Below, one piece after another: positions 8,638 to 18,454 of a stretch of 64,000 nucleotides of DNA (within the stretch, counting starts at the first letter, position 1; each line of letters starts with the position of its first letter). The stretch comes from Pelagomonas calceolata (lineage: Eukaryota; Sar; Pelagophyceae; Pelagomonadales; Pelagomonadaceae). The notes beneath the pieces are model-generated. The model had not been told where the DNA came from, made no database searches, and saw nothing but the letters and a program-made list of their open reading frames with translations. The position numbers and the translations under genes are program-made. The stretch covers positions 3,348,001 to 3,412,000 of the forward strand of contig CAKKNE010000005.1 of NCBI GenBank assembly GCA_918797485.1, in the 5' to 3' direction.

Positions 8638-10284
8638 TCAGTCGCTGTGCCGCAGCCGCAGCTCGACCGGCCGCCGCCCGTGCTTGAGCGTCGCCGCCGT
8701 GTGCGCGTGGGACAGGTACCGCTCGCCGTTGACGCCCAATACGACGTCGCCGGCCCGCACGCCCGCCGCCGCCGCTTGACCCGCGGCATCCACCGAGGTC
8801 ACGAGCGACACGGCCACGAGGCCGCCCCGCTCCTCGAGGCGAAAGCCGAGCGGCCCGCTCTCGAAGGTCACGTCGTACTCGTTCGCGTCGTCGGGCGACG
8901 GGAGCCCGACCTTGGTGGTGGATCCGTCGTCGAGCTCCTCGGCGAAGACCTTGGACCCTTTACCATTGAACGCAGGGCCGCGCGCGCGCGTCACCTGGGG
9001 CGGCTTCGTCGGCGACGGCTTCAGCGCGTCGTCGATGACGATCTGCTGGGGCCGTCGAAATTTTAACAAAGTCGGCCGCGGCAGCGCGGGCAGGTCCCGG
9101 ACCACAGATTCGTAGGCCGGCGCGCTAGTCCCGTTCAGCGCTATAACCACGTCGCCCACTCTGACACCAGCTTTGGACGCCTGGCCGTCCTCGGCCACGC
9201 GCGTGACGCAGGGCGCGCCGGCGGCGTCGCGGTCGACGGTGAGGCCCAGCGGGCCGGGCCCGAACGACGCCTCGAGGACCTCGGGCTCCGGCGGCTTCCG
9301 TTTCGGCGTCGGCGGCGAGTCCGGCGGCGGCGGCGGCGCGGGCGGCGGCGGTGCCGTCTCCGGCGCGTCCTGGGCGGCCTCTGGCTCGGTGGCCGGCGGC
9401 GGCGCGCCTCCAAAGGCCGCGGACTTCTCAGGGAGCGGCGGCGGCGGCGGCGAGGCACCGCGCATCGCGTCGCGCGCGGCTTCATCGGCGCCGGCCGCGG
9501 ACGCGTCGCCGCCGAAGCGCCGCACCGTCAGCCGCAGCGGCCGCGGCGCGCGCGCGAACAGGGCCACGACCTCGTCGTAGTCGGTGGCTGGCCGCCCGTT
9601 CAGCGCAACCACATAATCGCCCACGCGGACGCCGGCCGAGTGGGCCGGCCCGTTCGTGACGACTTTGGTCACGAGCGCCATGGAACCGTTGCCCTGGATG
9701 GGCGACGTGACGCCGGGCGGCGGCAATGCTCTAGTTAACGATGCCCCTAGCGAGGGCGTGCGTAGAGCCACATCAAAATCGCGCGCGAAGCCGTCGTCGG
9801 GCTTCGGTGGAGGTTCTGGTGTGGCCGGCATACTAATAGGAGGCGGGCTCTTGGACTTGCGTCGCTGTAGCGCCATCTTCGCAACTTGCGCCTGGAGCTG
9901 CTCTCGGTAGTACGACGCCTGCTTCGTCCGATACAGGACCTCAATATCGCTATTCTCAATCGTGTGCGTCTCGAAGAAGGTTCTGAGTTGCTTGTTCCCT
10001 CCTAACAACATGGCTAACAAATTGGCCTCGGTCCAGTTGTCCATGGTTAAACTTCGTGTCACGCTCACTTTCACGCCCAGGCCCCGGTGGCGGCCCGCGC
10101 ACTGGATGCAGTGCAAGCTTCCATGCTGGACGTCGGCCCAGTCCGGCTCGGCAGCTCTACAGTCCAAACACAAGTCGTTGCCCGGTACACACCTAATCTT
10201 CTCGATGGCGTTCGGCGGCAGCGGCTGGGCCGGCGGGCTGCGCGAGGCGCGGGGCCGCCCCTTCGTTGTGGCCATTCCTGCCAC
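8638..10284 (-). CDS. ArfGAP with three PDZ domains
   Basis: 548 residues. N-terminal ArfGAP domain (about 28-130): zinc ligands CLDC and C-IQ-C with the expected 16-residue spacing, then GRHRGLGVKVSVTRSL with the Arg finger retained, then NSDIEVLY...YYREQLQ. Three PDZ domains follow, at about 200-260 (AHSAGVRVGDYVVALNG), 350-420 (GPLGLTVD...ASKAGVRVGDVVIALNG) and 480-548 (GPLGFRLEERGG...AAGVRAGDVVLGVNG). Pro-rich linkers separate them. ArfGAPs stimulate GTP hydrolysis by Arf at membranes, and the PDZ tail would anchor it to a scaffold (inference). I do not recall this domain combination from animal or plant ArfGAPs. Confidence 0.88.
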   Translation of the reverse strand: MAGMATTKGRPRASRSPPAQPLPPNAIEKIRCVPGNDLCLDCRAAEPDWADVQHGSLHCIQCAGRHRGLGVKVSVTRSLTMDNWTEANLLAMLLGGNKQLRTFFETHTIENSDIEVLYRTKQASYYREQLQAQVAKMALQRRKSKSPPPISMPATPEPPPKPDDGFARDFDVALRTPSLGASLTRALPPPGVTSPIQGNGSMALVTKVVTNGPAHSAGVRVGDYVVALNGRPATDYDEVVALFARAPRPLRLTVRRFGGDASAAGADEAARDAMRGASPPPPPLPEKSAAFGGAPPPATEPEAAQDAPETAPPPPAPPPPPDSPPTPKRKPPEPEVLEASFGPGPLGLTVDRDAAGAPCVTRVAEDGQASKAGVRVGDVVIALNGTSAPAYESVVRDLPALPRPTLLKFRRPQQIVIDDALKPSPTKPPQVTRARGPAFNGKGSKVFAEELDDGSTTKVGLPSPDDANEYDVTFESGPLGFRLEERGGLVAVSLVTSVDAAGQAAAAGVRAGDVVLGVNGERYLSHAHTAATLKHGRRPVELRLRHSD

Positions 10285-10348
10285 GGCGACGGCTTGCCGC
10301 GTCTCTATCCGATAAATGGGCTAATGCACCTCCTCTTGTGTTTGGCCT

Positions 10349-10445
10349 AGGCTGCGAGCGTCGATGGCGTAGGGCTGCGGCGTTTATAGTGATGGTTGTC
10401 CGCTGCACAACGCACCACTTTTGCAGACCCCAATGCCCCCTCAAG
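10349..10445 (-). mobile_element. possible introner remnant in 5' leader of the ArfGAP gene
   Basis: On the minus strand the sequence contains ACGCCATCGACGC followed by CTCGCAG and an exon-like start, the usual right end of introners in this window. It lies 65-160 bp upstream of the ArfGAP Met, so it could be a 5'-UTR intron. The left end was not resolved. Confidence 0.3.
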
Positions 10446-10481
10446 GGGTGAAACTACCGAGCAAAAGTGCCGGTGCAAGAA

Positions 10482-10505
10482 GCTAGCGTGCAGGTTACAC
10501 ACTAG
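10482..10505 (-). promoter_or_regulatory. 24-bp conserved upstream element, diverged copy
   Basis: On the minus strand this reads CTAGTGTG, TAACCTGC, ACGCTAGC: same 24-bp length and arms, altered core. It is 197 bp upstream of the ArfGAP start and points towards it. The remaining 10285-10607 spacer has no gene. Confidence 0.45.
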
Positions 10506-10607
10506 ATTTTAGATACAGCTCGTATCAGAGAGGCAGTAACATGATAAGCGAGGCAGTCGAGCCGTCGGCTCCTCCCGGAGAACCGAGGGAGCGAGAGAGA
10601 GAATGAA

Positions 10608-11066
10608 TAGATAGTTAAATATAGGATTCCATTCGCGCCGCCGCCGCGTACGTCGACCTAGAGAAGCTTGAAGGTCTTGCAGAGGCGCTGCTGCTTGAGG
10701 GCCCGCTGGTCGGCCTCGTCGTCCGTCGCGTTCATGCGCTTCGTGACCAGGTCGAGGGCGATGTGCTCGTGCGTGCCGGCCACCGCCAGCACGTGCACCG
10801 CGACCGACCTTTTTTGCCCGATGCGGTGGACGCGACCAATCGCCTGGCGGAACGCAGCAATGTCCAGCAGAGGCTCAAAGAAGACGGCTCGCGACGCTTG
10901 CGTTAAATTGAGACCGACGCCTCCCGCGGCGACCGTCGTCACCAGAACAGTCCAATCCGCGGCAATCGCCTTGTCCCGCTTCGCGCGAGAAGCCGCGCCC
11001 GTGAACGACGCCGTCGCGACGTCTGCAGCTTCCAGCGCGGCCACGACGAGCGGCACGCTTTCCGCC
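10608..11066 (-). pseudogene. duplicated 3' end of the SNF2/Rad5-like gene
   Basis: About 460 bp copy of 14938-15398, the last exon of the SNF2 gene plus its 3' flank (shared agatagttaaat). The ORF encodes helicase motifs V and VI (VAAGGVGLNL, QAIGRVHRIGQ) and ends with the same CKTFKLL and stop. It lacks lobe 1, the RING finger and motif IV, so it cannot be a working helicase on its own. By eye the first 100 bases differ at about ten positions, all silent, and only five of about 133 residues differ overall. It therefore diverged under selection for the protein, or was corrected by gene conversion. Homology ends abruptly at the codons for Glu-Ser-Val-Pro. Confidence 0.75.
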
Positions 11067-12175
11067 TCAGACCGTCCGTCGCCAAGCGAGCGTGGCCGAT
11101 TGGGCCACTCACCCATTTACATCGTCCGTCGCCCTCTCGACGCCGGCGCCGCCTAAGACGCCGCCGACAACTCAAGCACCGCCGCCTCGGCGCCAGCTCT
11201 CCGCTGGTGAGGGTAGTTGTAGGCCTCCCGCGACGCTATATGACATTTCCCTTCCTGATGGTGCAGGGCGCGCGTTGCTGCGTCGCGACGTCCCCAGGGG
11301 TTCTACGTGTCGAGGGCGTCCGCTACGACGCCGCCGAACGCCTTCTCCGGCTCCTAGCTTGTGCTGTAGGCAAACGGCGCTGTACGAGATTATGAGGATG
11401 GGCCCCAATCGGCGCCCGAGGATGCGTAGCTCGTCCGCCGCGGTGGTGCGGACGTCTGTCGGTTGTCGGGAGGCCATCGACGGGCTCGGCGGCCGGCGCC
11501 GGCCGCCGCTGATGGTGGTGCAGCCCCATTGGCAAAATGGTTGTCAACGCTGCGCAAAGCTAGTAAAACACTACGCTAGCTGCGGGGATCGACCGCGAGA
11601 AGGTCCCTGCGCACGCCTGCAAGCGCTGGGCAGCCAAGGCAGCCATTTGAGCACCAAAAGGAGGTCCCGAATACCCGCGTCCGAGTCACTCTAGAGTCTT
11701 TACGCCGCTGCCGCGCACAAAAATAACTTCACACGCCGAGAGTGGCCACACCCAAAAAAAACACCACCACAGCCTCCACACCACACGGATCTCGTTCTGA
11801 GCGGTCCTAGAGTGTACCGACTCGGCTGCGACCGCGGCGGCGGCCGCGCGGGCCCGCGTCGCCGTCCAGCACCGGAGGAACAAAGCCATGGGGCTCCCTG
11901 TACCGGTGCTGGGCGGCGCGCGGCGACGGCGCGGGCGCGGCGCGACTCCCGAGGCTGTGGCGGCGGCCCAGCGCTCGGAGGCGCGTCGCGTGCGGCGGTG
12001 ATGCTTGCGGCGGCGGCACGACGGGGACGCGCCGATAAGGCGTCGTCGATTTTTACGAGGAGCGGCGCAGGTCGCACCGCAGACACGCCCGACCACGCGA
12101 AGGCGGTCCCAGTAGACGCCGTCGCCCGCAAGACGCCGCGCCGACGCACCGCGCTCATTGTCGTGCCACCTAGCC
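11067..12175. other. 1.1-kb spacer between SNF2 fragment and orphan gene
   Basis: No supported gene. It contains two copies of cgtccgtcgcc (about 11074 and 11124) next to the breakpoint of the SNF2 duplication, and a 22-bp variant of the upstream element at 11559-11580. Minus-strand ORFs around 11686-12456 are GC-rich shadows running antisense into the next gene. Confidence 0.4.
11559..11580 (+). promoter_or_regulatory. variant of the 24-bp upstream element
   Basis: Reads GCTAGTA, AAACACTA, CGCTAGC (22 bp; arms kept, core different). It is about 600 bp upstream of the orphan gene at 12176, pointing towards it. Confidence 0.3.
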
Positions 12176-14887
12176 ATGGGTAGCAGCAAGAAGCCGAGGG
12201 GGTCAAAGGCCGACCTAAAAGAAGCCGACCGGGAGTCGCGGTGCCTCGCCTTGCTCGAGGAGGTCAAGACCGCGACGCCGTTCCCGGACGGCCCGGACGA
12301 CCTGAAGAACAAGTCGTCGAAGTGGACGAACGTCGACGCCACGAACGTCCACAACATCAAGAAGATCATCGCGACGCTCACGCTCGCGGACGTGCCGACG
12401 GACGGCACATTTAGGCAGGACGGCGGCAAGGGCACCGACAGAGGTTGGATCGGCACCTACGTGCGGTTCCTGATCAACGACCTTGCGACGCAGAAGCGCA
12501 AGGCCAAGGACAAGCTCGACAAGGAGGAGAGGAAGAAGCGCGGCGAGTGCGACCTGCTCTTCGCGGACCTCGACCAGCCGGCGAGGGAGGCCGCGTGGCG
12601 GGCCGTCCTCTTCAAAGACGGAAAAGTGACGATGGGGATAAGGACCTTCGAGGCGCGGGCCGGGAACGCGAACAACTGCCAAGTCTTCTGGAAAGCCCTC
12701 AAGGAGGAGGAGAAAGCCGCGACGGTCTCCAAGGCCAAGGCCGACGGCGAGGTGCGAGAGATGACGCGCGAGGTCAAGCTGCCCGACGCCTTGGTGCCGG
12801 GCCAGGAGGACGACGGCGCGATGCCCTTCGGCGCGGGCGGCGGCGTGATGTCGGGGGCCTGGTTGATCGGCGACCTCAAGGACAAGTACATCATCGGCGT
12901 CGTCGAAAAGGCCGCCGCGCGCCGCGGCGTGTCTCTGGAGGACATGGGCGCGGACTGGGCGCGTGCTCTGTTGAAAATAAAGCGCGCGCTGGAGATGAAG
13001 CTGCGCCGCGTCGGCATGACGACGAATGCACGGTGCGTGACGACCGCCCTGACCACTGGGAGGGACTTCACCCTGCTCGGGGTGCGGGCGAGCGAGCGCG
13101 CGCTGGTGCGGCTGGTCGCAAGACTGCGCGAAGCGCCGACGCGCGACGCGCGGGACGTCGTCGCGCTCCGGGATTGGAACCGCGGCGACGCGCGGGCGTG
13201 CCTCACGGCCTGCGGCGACGCGCCGCGCGTCGGCTTCGGCGCGGCGGCCGGCGGCGTTTTAGGAGGCGGCGCGGCGTCGCGCGGCTGGCTTCAATCGGGT
13301 CGGGTCGGCGCGGCGAGACTGAGCGCCATGGCTGTTTCCGATGAAGCGCCGGCGTCGTTGGGCGACGCCTACCAGGGCTACGACTGGGCGCGGGCGGTTG
13401 TGGAGAGCGCCTCGAAGTCTAGTTCCGCGTCGCGCGAGCCGCTCGTGGTGATGACGGACACTGGCTCTGAGGTCTCTCTGGATCTCAGAAGCCCGACCTT
13501 CCTGGCGGACTACGCGCGGCTCTTCTCTCGGAACCTCGGCGAGGTTCCAGCGATCAACGCCGCTTTAGATAAGCTCGGGCTCCACGAGACGCCGGGGGGC
13601 GAAGGCGGGCTGTGCTTGCTGGATTGGGGTCTGATGGCGTTCGACCCGCTGACGGGCAAGGGCGTGGCTGGACCTTTCATCGAGACGTGCGAGGACATCG
13701 ACGCCGAGGAGTCGAAGAAGAAGGAGATAGGGGCCCAGGGCAAGTTCTACGCCCCGAAGATTTTGCATCTCGCTCTGCAAAAGGCGATTCTGTCGGGGAA
13801 GCTCCACTTCGAGCGCGACATGCTGACCCTCTTCTACTGCATCTTTGGGAAGCTCTTCTTCGCCTTGCTCTTCTACGCGGGCCGCATCACGATGCTCAAG
13901 GCGCGGGCCATGGGCTTCGACCCGACGCTGGTCCCTCTGGAGCTGCCGTGCGAGGACCTCCCGATGGTGGACCCCTCGATCGCGAAGCGCTTCCCGAACG
14001 GCATCGTCATCGAGTCGAGCGACCACCTGCTCCCGATCCTCCACGCGACGAACGACAAGTTCTTCGACGAGGGCAAGTGCGTCCTCTGGGCGCTGGCCTT
14101 CGCCGCCTACTACGGCGCCGACCACCCGCTCGCGCGGGCCGCGCTCGCCGCGGTCGGCGCGCGCAAGGACGACCACGAGCGCGCCGCGTCGCGCGTCGCG
14201 GCGTGCAAGAAGGCGATCGACGCGCTCGCGACGGGCGGCGGCTCGTCGGCGCGGTCCCGGACCGCCGCCCCGGCACTGCCGCCGCCGCCGCCGCCCGTGA
14301 TGAAGCGCTGCGGTGGGTGTGCGCCCTGCCGCAGAAAAGACGGCTCCCCCTGCAACAACCCGGTCCCGCGCGGGCCGGTGCAAGGCCTCGCGGCGACGGA
14401 CGGCGCGGCGGCGGCGGCGCCTTTCCTCAAGTTCCCGTCGCTCGAAGCCGCTCTCGATGCGGCGAAGACGCCGCTCACGTTCCAGATCCGGTTCGCGGTT
14501 CCCGCCACGGGCCCTGGCGAGCCGCCCATGACCAAGTGGTACTCGATCGGCGACTTCGCTCCTGTGATGAATGTGCTCTCGAGCTACAGAAATTGGGATG
14601 CTGTTAGATCGAACCACTCATGGGTCCTCGAGTCGGAGACGTGCCGCGCCATGGAGGCCGCCGCGTGCGCGTCCTCCGCGATCTTCGCCGGCATGCGCAT
14701 CACGGAGATCGCGCCGCCGCATTCGGTCGCCCACGTGTTCGACCCGACAAAAGAGTGCAAGCACGACCAGACCTACACGATCTGGGCGGGCGTCGACTTC
14801 GAGATCATGCTGCCCGGCGGCCGCGTCATCTCGAAGTCCGAGTTCCTGCTCCAGGAGCTCGAGAAGTACATGGCGGCGCGCGCCTAG
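12176..14887 (+). CDS. orphan protein with CXXC-like finger
   Basis: About 904 residues from MGSSKKPRGSK (good start context gccATGg; an in-frame Met lies 6 codons upstream). I recognise no family. Visible: a charged N-terminus; Lys/Glu-rich helices (KRKAKDKLDKEERKKRGE); a central conserved-looking block (LLDWGLMAFDPLTGKG...FYAPKILHLALQKAI) with one possible hydrophobic helix (LTLFYCIFGKLFFALLFY); Pro-rich PPPPPP; then RCGGCAPCRRKDGSPCNN, which has the CGxCxxCxxxxxC spacing of CXXC DNA-binding fingers; and a C-terminal 'YTIWAGVDFEIMLPGGRVISKSEF' module. It lies exactly between the two copies of the SNF2 3' end, suggesting arrival by duplication or insertion. DNA binding is only inferred. Confidence 0.6.
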   Translation: MGSSKKPRGSKADLKEADRESRCLALLEEVKTATPFPDGPDDLKNKSSKWTNVDATNVHNIKKIIATLTLADVPTDGTFRQDGGKGTDRGWIGTYVRFLINDLATQKRKAKDKLDKEERKKRGECDLLFADLDQPAREAAWRAVLFKDGKVTMGIRTFEARAGNANNCQVFWKALKEEEKAATVSKAKADGEVREMTREVKLPDALVPGQEDDGAMPFGAGGGVMSGAWLIGDLKDKYIIGVVEKAAARRGVSLEDMGADWARALLKIKRALEMKLRRVGMTTNARCVTTALTTGRDFTLLGVRASERALVRLVARLREAPTRDARDVVALRDWNRGDARACLTACGDAPRVGFGAAAGGVLGGGAASRGWLQSGRVGAARLSAMAVSDEAPASLGDAYQGYDWARAVVESASKSSSASREPLVVMTDTGSEVSLDLRSPTFLADYARLFSRNLGEVPAINAALDKLGLHETPGGEGGLCLLDWGLMAFDPLTGKGVAGPFIETCEDIDAEESKKKEIGAQGKFYAPKILHLALQKAILSGKLHFERDMLTLFYCIFGKLFFALLFYAGRITMLKARAMGFDPTLVPLELPCEDLPMVDPSIAKRFPNGIVIESSDHLLPILHATNDKFFDEGKCVLWALAFAAYYGADHPLARAALAAVGARKDDHERAASRVAACKKAIDALATGGGSSARSRTAAPALPPPPPPVMKRCGGCAPCRRKDGSPCNNPVPRGPVQGLAATDGAAAAAPFLKFPSLEAALDAAKTPLTFQIRFAVPATGPGEPPMTKWYSIGDFAPVMNVLSSYRNWDAVRSNHSWVLESETCRAMEAAACASSAIFAGMRITEIAPPHSVAHVFDPTKECKHDQTYTIWAGVDFEIMLPGGRVISKSEFLLQELEKYMAARA

Positions 14888-14937
14888 CTTGGGGCGCATG
14901 TGCTTCTGTTCTAAGTCAAGATTTCCTCAAAGTTTGT

Positions 14938-15398
14938 AGATAGTTAAATAGGATTACCATTCGCCCCGCCGCGTACATCCGAGTCGACCTAGAGCAATTT
15001 AAAAGTCTTGCAGAGCCGCTGCTGCTTCAGGGCCCGTTGGTCGGCCTCATCGTCCGTCGCGTTCATGCGTTTCGTGACCAGGTCGAGGGCGATGTGCTCG
15101 TGCGTGCCGGCCACCGCCAGCACGTGGACCGCGACCGATCTTTTTTGCCCGATGCGGTGGACCCGACCAATCGCCTGGCGGAACGCGGCGAGGTCGAGGA
15201 GCGGCTCGAAGAAGACGGCTCGCGACGCCTGGGTCAAATTGAGACCTACGCCGCCCGCGGCGACAGTCGTCACGAGCACGGTCCAATCGCCGGCAATCGC
15301 CTTGTCTCGCTTCGCACGCGATGCCGCACCGGTGAACGACGCCGCGGCCACTCCGGCGGTTTCTAGGGCAGCAACTACGAGCGGCACGCTCTCGGCCT
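14938..15398. repeat. parent copy of the 460-bp direct repeat
   Basis: 3' part of the SNF2 gene that is repeated in the same orientation at 10608-11066. The copies share the 3' flank agatagttaaat, the stop codon and about 130 codons at roughly 90 % base identity by eye. Confidence 0.75.
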
Positions 15399-18300
15399 GG
15401 TCGCAGAAGACAATCGCCTTCCGGTCATCTTGCGTTACTAATCTCACGACCTGTGTGGAAGTAAAAATTTACGGTGCGTTCGTGCAAAATCATCGACGCA
15501 ACGCCTGCTCGATGACGTGGTGATGCCGGTTCCTCACCGCTCGACCGAGCCAGGACGGCCGCGTCATCGCCGAGAAATGAGCACCCGACGCACTGGTTGA
15601 TTTCCACACAGCTCGCGACTTCCTCGGCCTTGGCCTTGGCCGGTGCCAGGTAGGCCTCGTTGACTGCGGCCTTCTCCGCGGCGCGCCGCGCGGCTCTCTG
15701 TCGCGCGCGTGTCAGCGCGAAGTTGCGGACGGCCACGGACCAGCGCCCGCCCTGCGGCACATCCAATACATCGTCCTCGAGGTCCAACAGGTCCTCGGCG
15801 CAGAAGCGACCCTTGCACGCGGGGCACACGACCGACGCGAGCGTGCGGTGGGGCCGCGCCACGGAAATGGGCGGCACCTCGTCCTCGTAGTGGGAGAAGT
15901 CCGCGCCAGGAAAGACTTCTGTTGCGTCCTTGCCGTGTAACGCCTGGGCCGCCCGGTCCTCCTGCTCGCGCGACGCCAGGATCACCTTCGCGCGCGGGTC
16001 CTTGCCGTACTCGACGGATAAACGGACCTCCGGGCGCGAGTCACAGTACGGAGCAAACAATCTCTCCAGCGCCTCCGTGGCCCGTCGTTGATCGGCGTAG
16101 TTATGTAAACCGGAGGGGAAGCCGCCCGTGACCATGAGGTAGGGCCGGTCCCGGACGACGTCGTCGGCCTTGAGCTGGTCGTCGGGAACGGCGTACTGAA
16201 CGCCCTCCACGGTCTCGGAGGTGGACTTGCACCTCTCGAAGAGGCTCTCGACGCAATCGCCGCAGAACAGGTGCCCGCACGTCGCCGGCGCGCGCGGCGC
16301 CAAGCTCCCAACGTTCGTCCGCAAACAACACACGCAGCGCCGCTCCGTCCCGCGGCTCCGCAGGTTCTCGTCGAGGTCGCGGCGGAACGCGTGCAGGTCC
16401 TGCGTCGCGACCGTGTCGGCCGTGGCCTCGGCGTCCGGCCGCCGCGGCACGTTGACGGGCAATTTATCCAAATTCGAGGCGCCCGCGATGGAGTCGTGCT
16501 TGTGGCGCTCCGCGGGATCGACGCCCGCGCACAACCAATCCAGCGGCTTCAGCGCTTGCGCGGCGGCGTGGAGCCGGCACTCCGGCTGCTTCTTCGCCGC
16601 CAGCTTGTCGAAGAGGTCGCTCTTCACGTGGACGGCGCGGTCGTCGCGCGCTTCTAGTGGAGGCAGGGCGACCAAGGCGGCCCCGTCGCGCTCCGCGTTC
16701 TTCGAGTGGCGCACGACCAGAGGTTTGAGTAACGAGCACATGACCTCCGCCGTCGAGTTGAAGGGCGAGAGCCAGTTGTTGGCCAGGATGCAGCGGAAGT
16801 AGTTCAATGATAATAACTCGGGCGCCAATCTCAAAAAGACGAGCGGCCCCAACAAATCAAATAAGGAGTTCGTGACCGGCGTGCCCGTGACGCACCACCT
16901 ATGAGGCGCGTCGACCGCCGCCGTCACGGACACAGCTGGCGAGAAGTTAATGGCGTTCGCCGTGGGCCGGGCCGTCAAGTGCGCGTGGGGCTCATCCAAG
17001 CAGACGCGCCAGAACTCGACGTCGTCTCCTAGAGCACCCGCGGCGGCGTAGGCGCAAAGGATCAAATCAGCTTCCCGGGCGCCGCGCTGTCGTAACACGC
17101 CGTCCGTGGCCTGGAGGCCGTACTCGAGCACTTTTAATTGAGGCGCGCGGTGGCGGCACTCGCGCGCCCACTGGCTCAAGAGCGAGGGAGGCGCTATTAC
17201 GAGAGTGGCCTTGATACGTCTTCTAGACGCCGCGACCCATGCTACGGGTGCCGGGTGCGCCAGCGTCAGACATATAACCTCGAGCGTCTTGCCGAGGCCC
17301 ATGTCCTCCGCTAAAAAACCTCCCCGATGTTTCCGCGCGACGGGCGACCGGAAGTAGCACCGCACGTCTGCTTTAGCTCTCTGCTGGGCGCGTTCGGCCT
17401 CCGTGCCGCCGCCCTTGGGCCAGTCGTGCCGGAAGCGCGGCGCCGGCAGCGTGACGACGGCGAGGTCCTTCGAGAAACTCGACGAGAAGAGGTCCTCCAT
17501 GGATCTCGATGACGTCTCGCGCGCGACCAGCCACGCTATCGTTTCTCTCTGGTAGTCGCCTAATTCAACACCCTCCAGCAAACCGTCTCCATTTTTGGGG
17601 CCGCCCTCGGTCTCCAAGGCGTCGGCGAGCCCATCGCACGTCCTTAGTGACGACCACTTGGCCCTTTGTGCCCTAGGCGGCAGGTCGAGCCCACTGGTCT
17701 TGAGAGAGAGGGCTACGGTAGTGTCGGTGGCTCGTAGTACGCTGCCGACGGCGTCCTCGATGCCGGCGTGGCCGTCCGCGTAGTGGCCGCCGCGGTGCTC
17801 GACCATCGCCGCGTTGACCGTGGCCTCGGCAGAACAGGAGACGATGGTCTCGCCCTTTTCCGTCGCGGCCATGGCTTGTGGCGTCGCCGTCGCCGCGATG
17901 AGCTGGCCGCCGCCTGCTCTAAGGATCGAGTCCAGCGCCGGCGCCGCTTTTCTTAGCGCCGCGAGCCCGGCGCCTGACGCCGCGCGCCCGACTTCCAAGT
18001 GTTGGGCGTCCGCGTCGGCGATGACGCAGGCGCAATTGATCTTGGCCGTGCGGCCCTGGCCCAAAGGAGCCGCCTCGGCCTTGTCGTGGGCCCAGACGCG
18101 TGTTTGATACGACACCTCGGCAGCATGGCGGGCCGCGGTCGCGTCCTTGGCCTGCTGGAGCTTCTCGGCCTTCACCACAATCTCCTTCGGCGCCGTCGCC
18201 GGCTCGTGGACCAGCGGCGCCGCGGCGGCGTCGTCCAGGGCGTCCACATCGATGATGTCTCCTGCGGCCTCGGCCGCTCGGATGGCCTCGCGCGCGCGCG

Positions 18301-18454
18301 TCTCGGGGTCGACGACGTGGTCGATCTCGACTTGCTGCGAATCCCCTTCCGGCGTCACGACGCGCTCGAGCTCGTCCGGCTTCAGGCGCTTGTTCGCCGG
18401 CGTGCCGTCGCTCGGCTCGGGCTTGACGCGTTTTAGCGTGGTTGCTTCTTGCAT
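14989..18454 (-). CDS. SNF2-family ATPase with RING finger (Rad5/HLTF-like)
   Basis: Two exons, 18454-15620 and 15450-14989, giving about 1098 residues. Motifs in order: I EDMGLGKTLEVICL; Ia VIAPPSLLSQW; II DEPH; III CVTGTPVTNSL; then a C3HC4 RING (CVCCLRTN, CGHLFCGDCVESLF, later CPACKGRFC) inserted between the lobes as in Rad5/HLTF/SHPRH; IV KAIVFCDQ; V VAAGGVGLNL; VI QAIGRVHRIGQ. These proteins remodel DNA or chromatin and poly-ubiquitinate PCNA in damage tolerance. The nuclear-type N-terminus (KRVKPEPSDG, KRLKPDE) could act as an NLS or SUMO site. Joining exons at the introner target duplication gives EE|VVRLVTQDD with no gap. Met at 18454 (MQEATT) is preferred; MRGKK at 18469 and an ORF start at 18607 also exist. 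Confidence 0.9.
15451..15619 (-). mobile_element. introner, CTGTGTGG family, in SNF2 gene
   Basis: 169-nt intron read on the minus strand. Left flank GTCGCGAG, then element CTGTGTGGAAATCAACC ... TTTACTTCCACACAG, then right flank GTCGTGAG. The flanks match 7 of 8 bases (target duplication) and the ends are inverted repeats. Splicing GT of the left flank to the acceptor CAG of the right end restores frame. A second GT (CTGT|GTGG) 12 nt downstream would also be in frame. Confidence 0.85.

Noticed and set aside
11686-12456. 256-codon minus-strand ORF upstream of and overlapping the orphan gene
   Set aside because: Low-complexity, no domain, overlaps the coding 5' end of the plus-strand gene.
13565-14617. 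350-codon minus-strand ORF antisense to the orphan gene
   Set aside because: Arg/Glu/Ala-rich composition typical of GC-rich shadow frames; the plus strand has the CXXC finger and better residue use.
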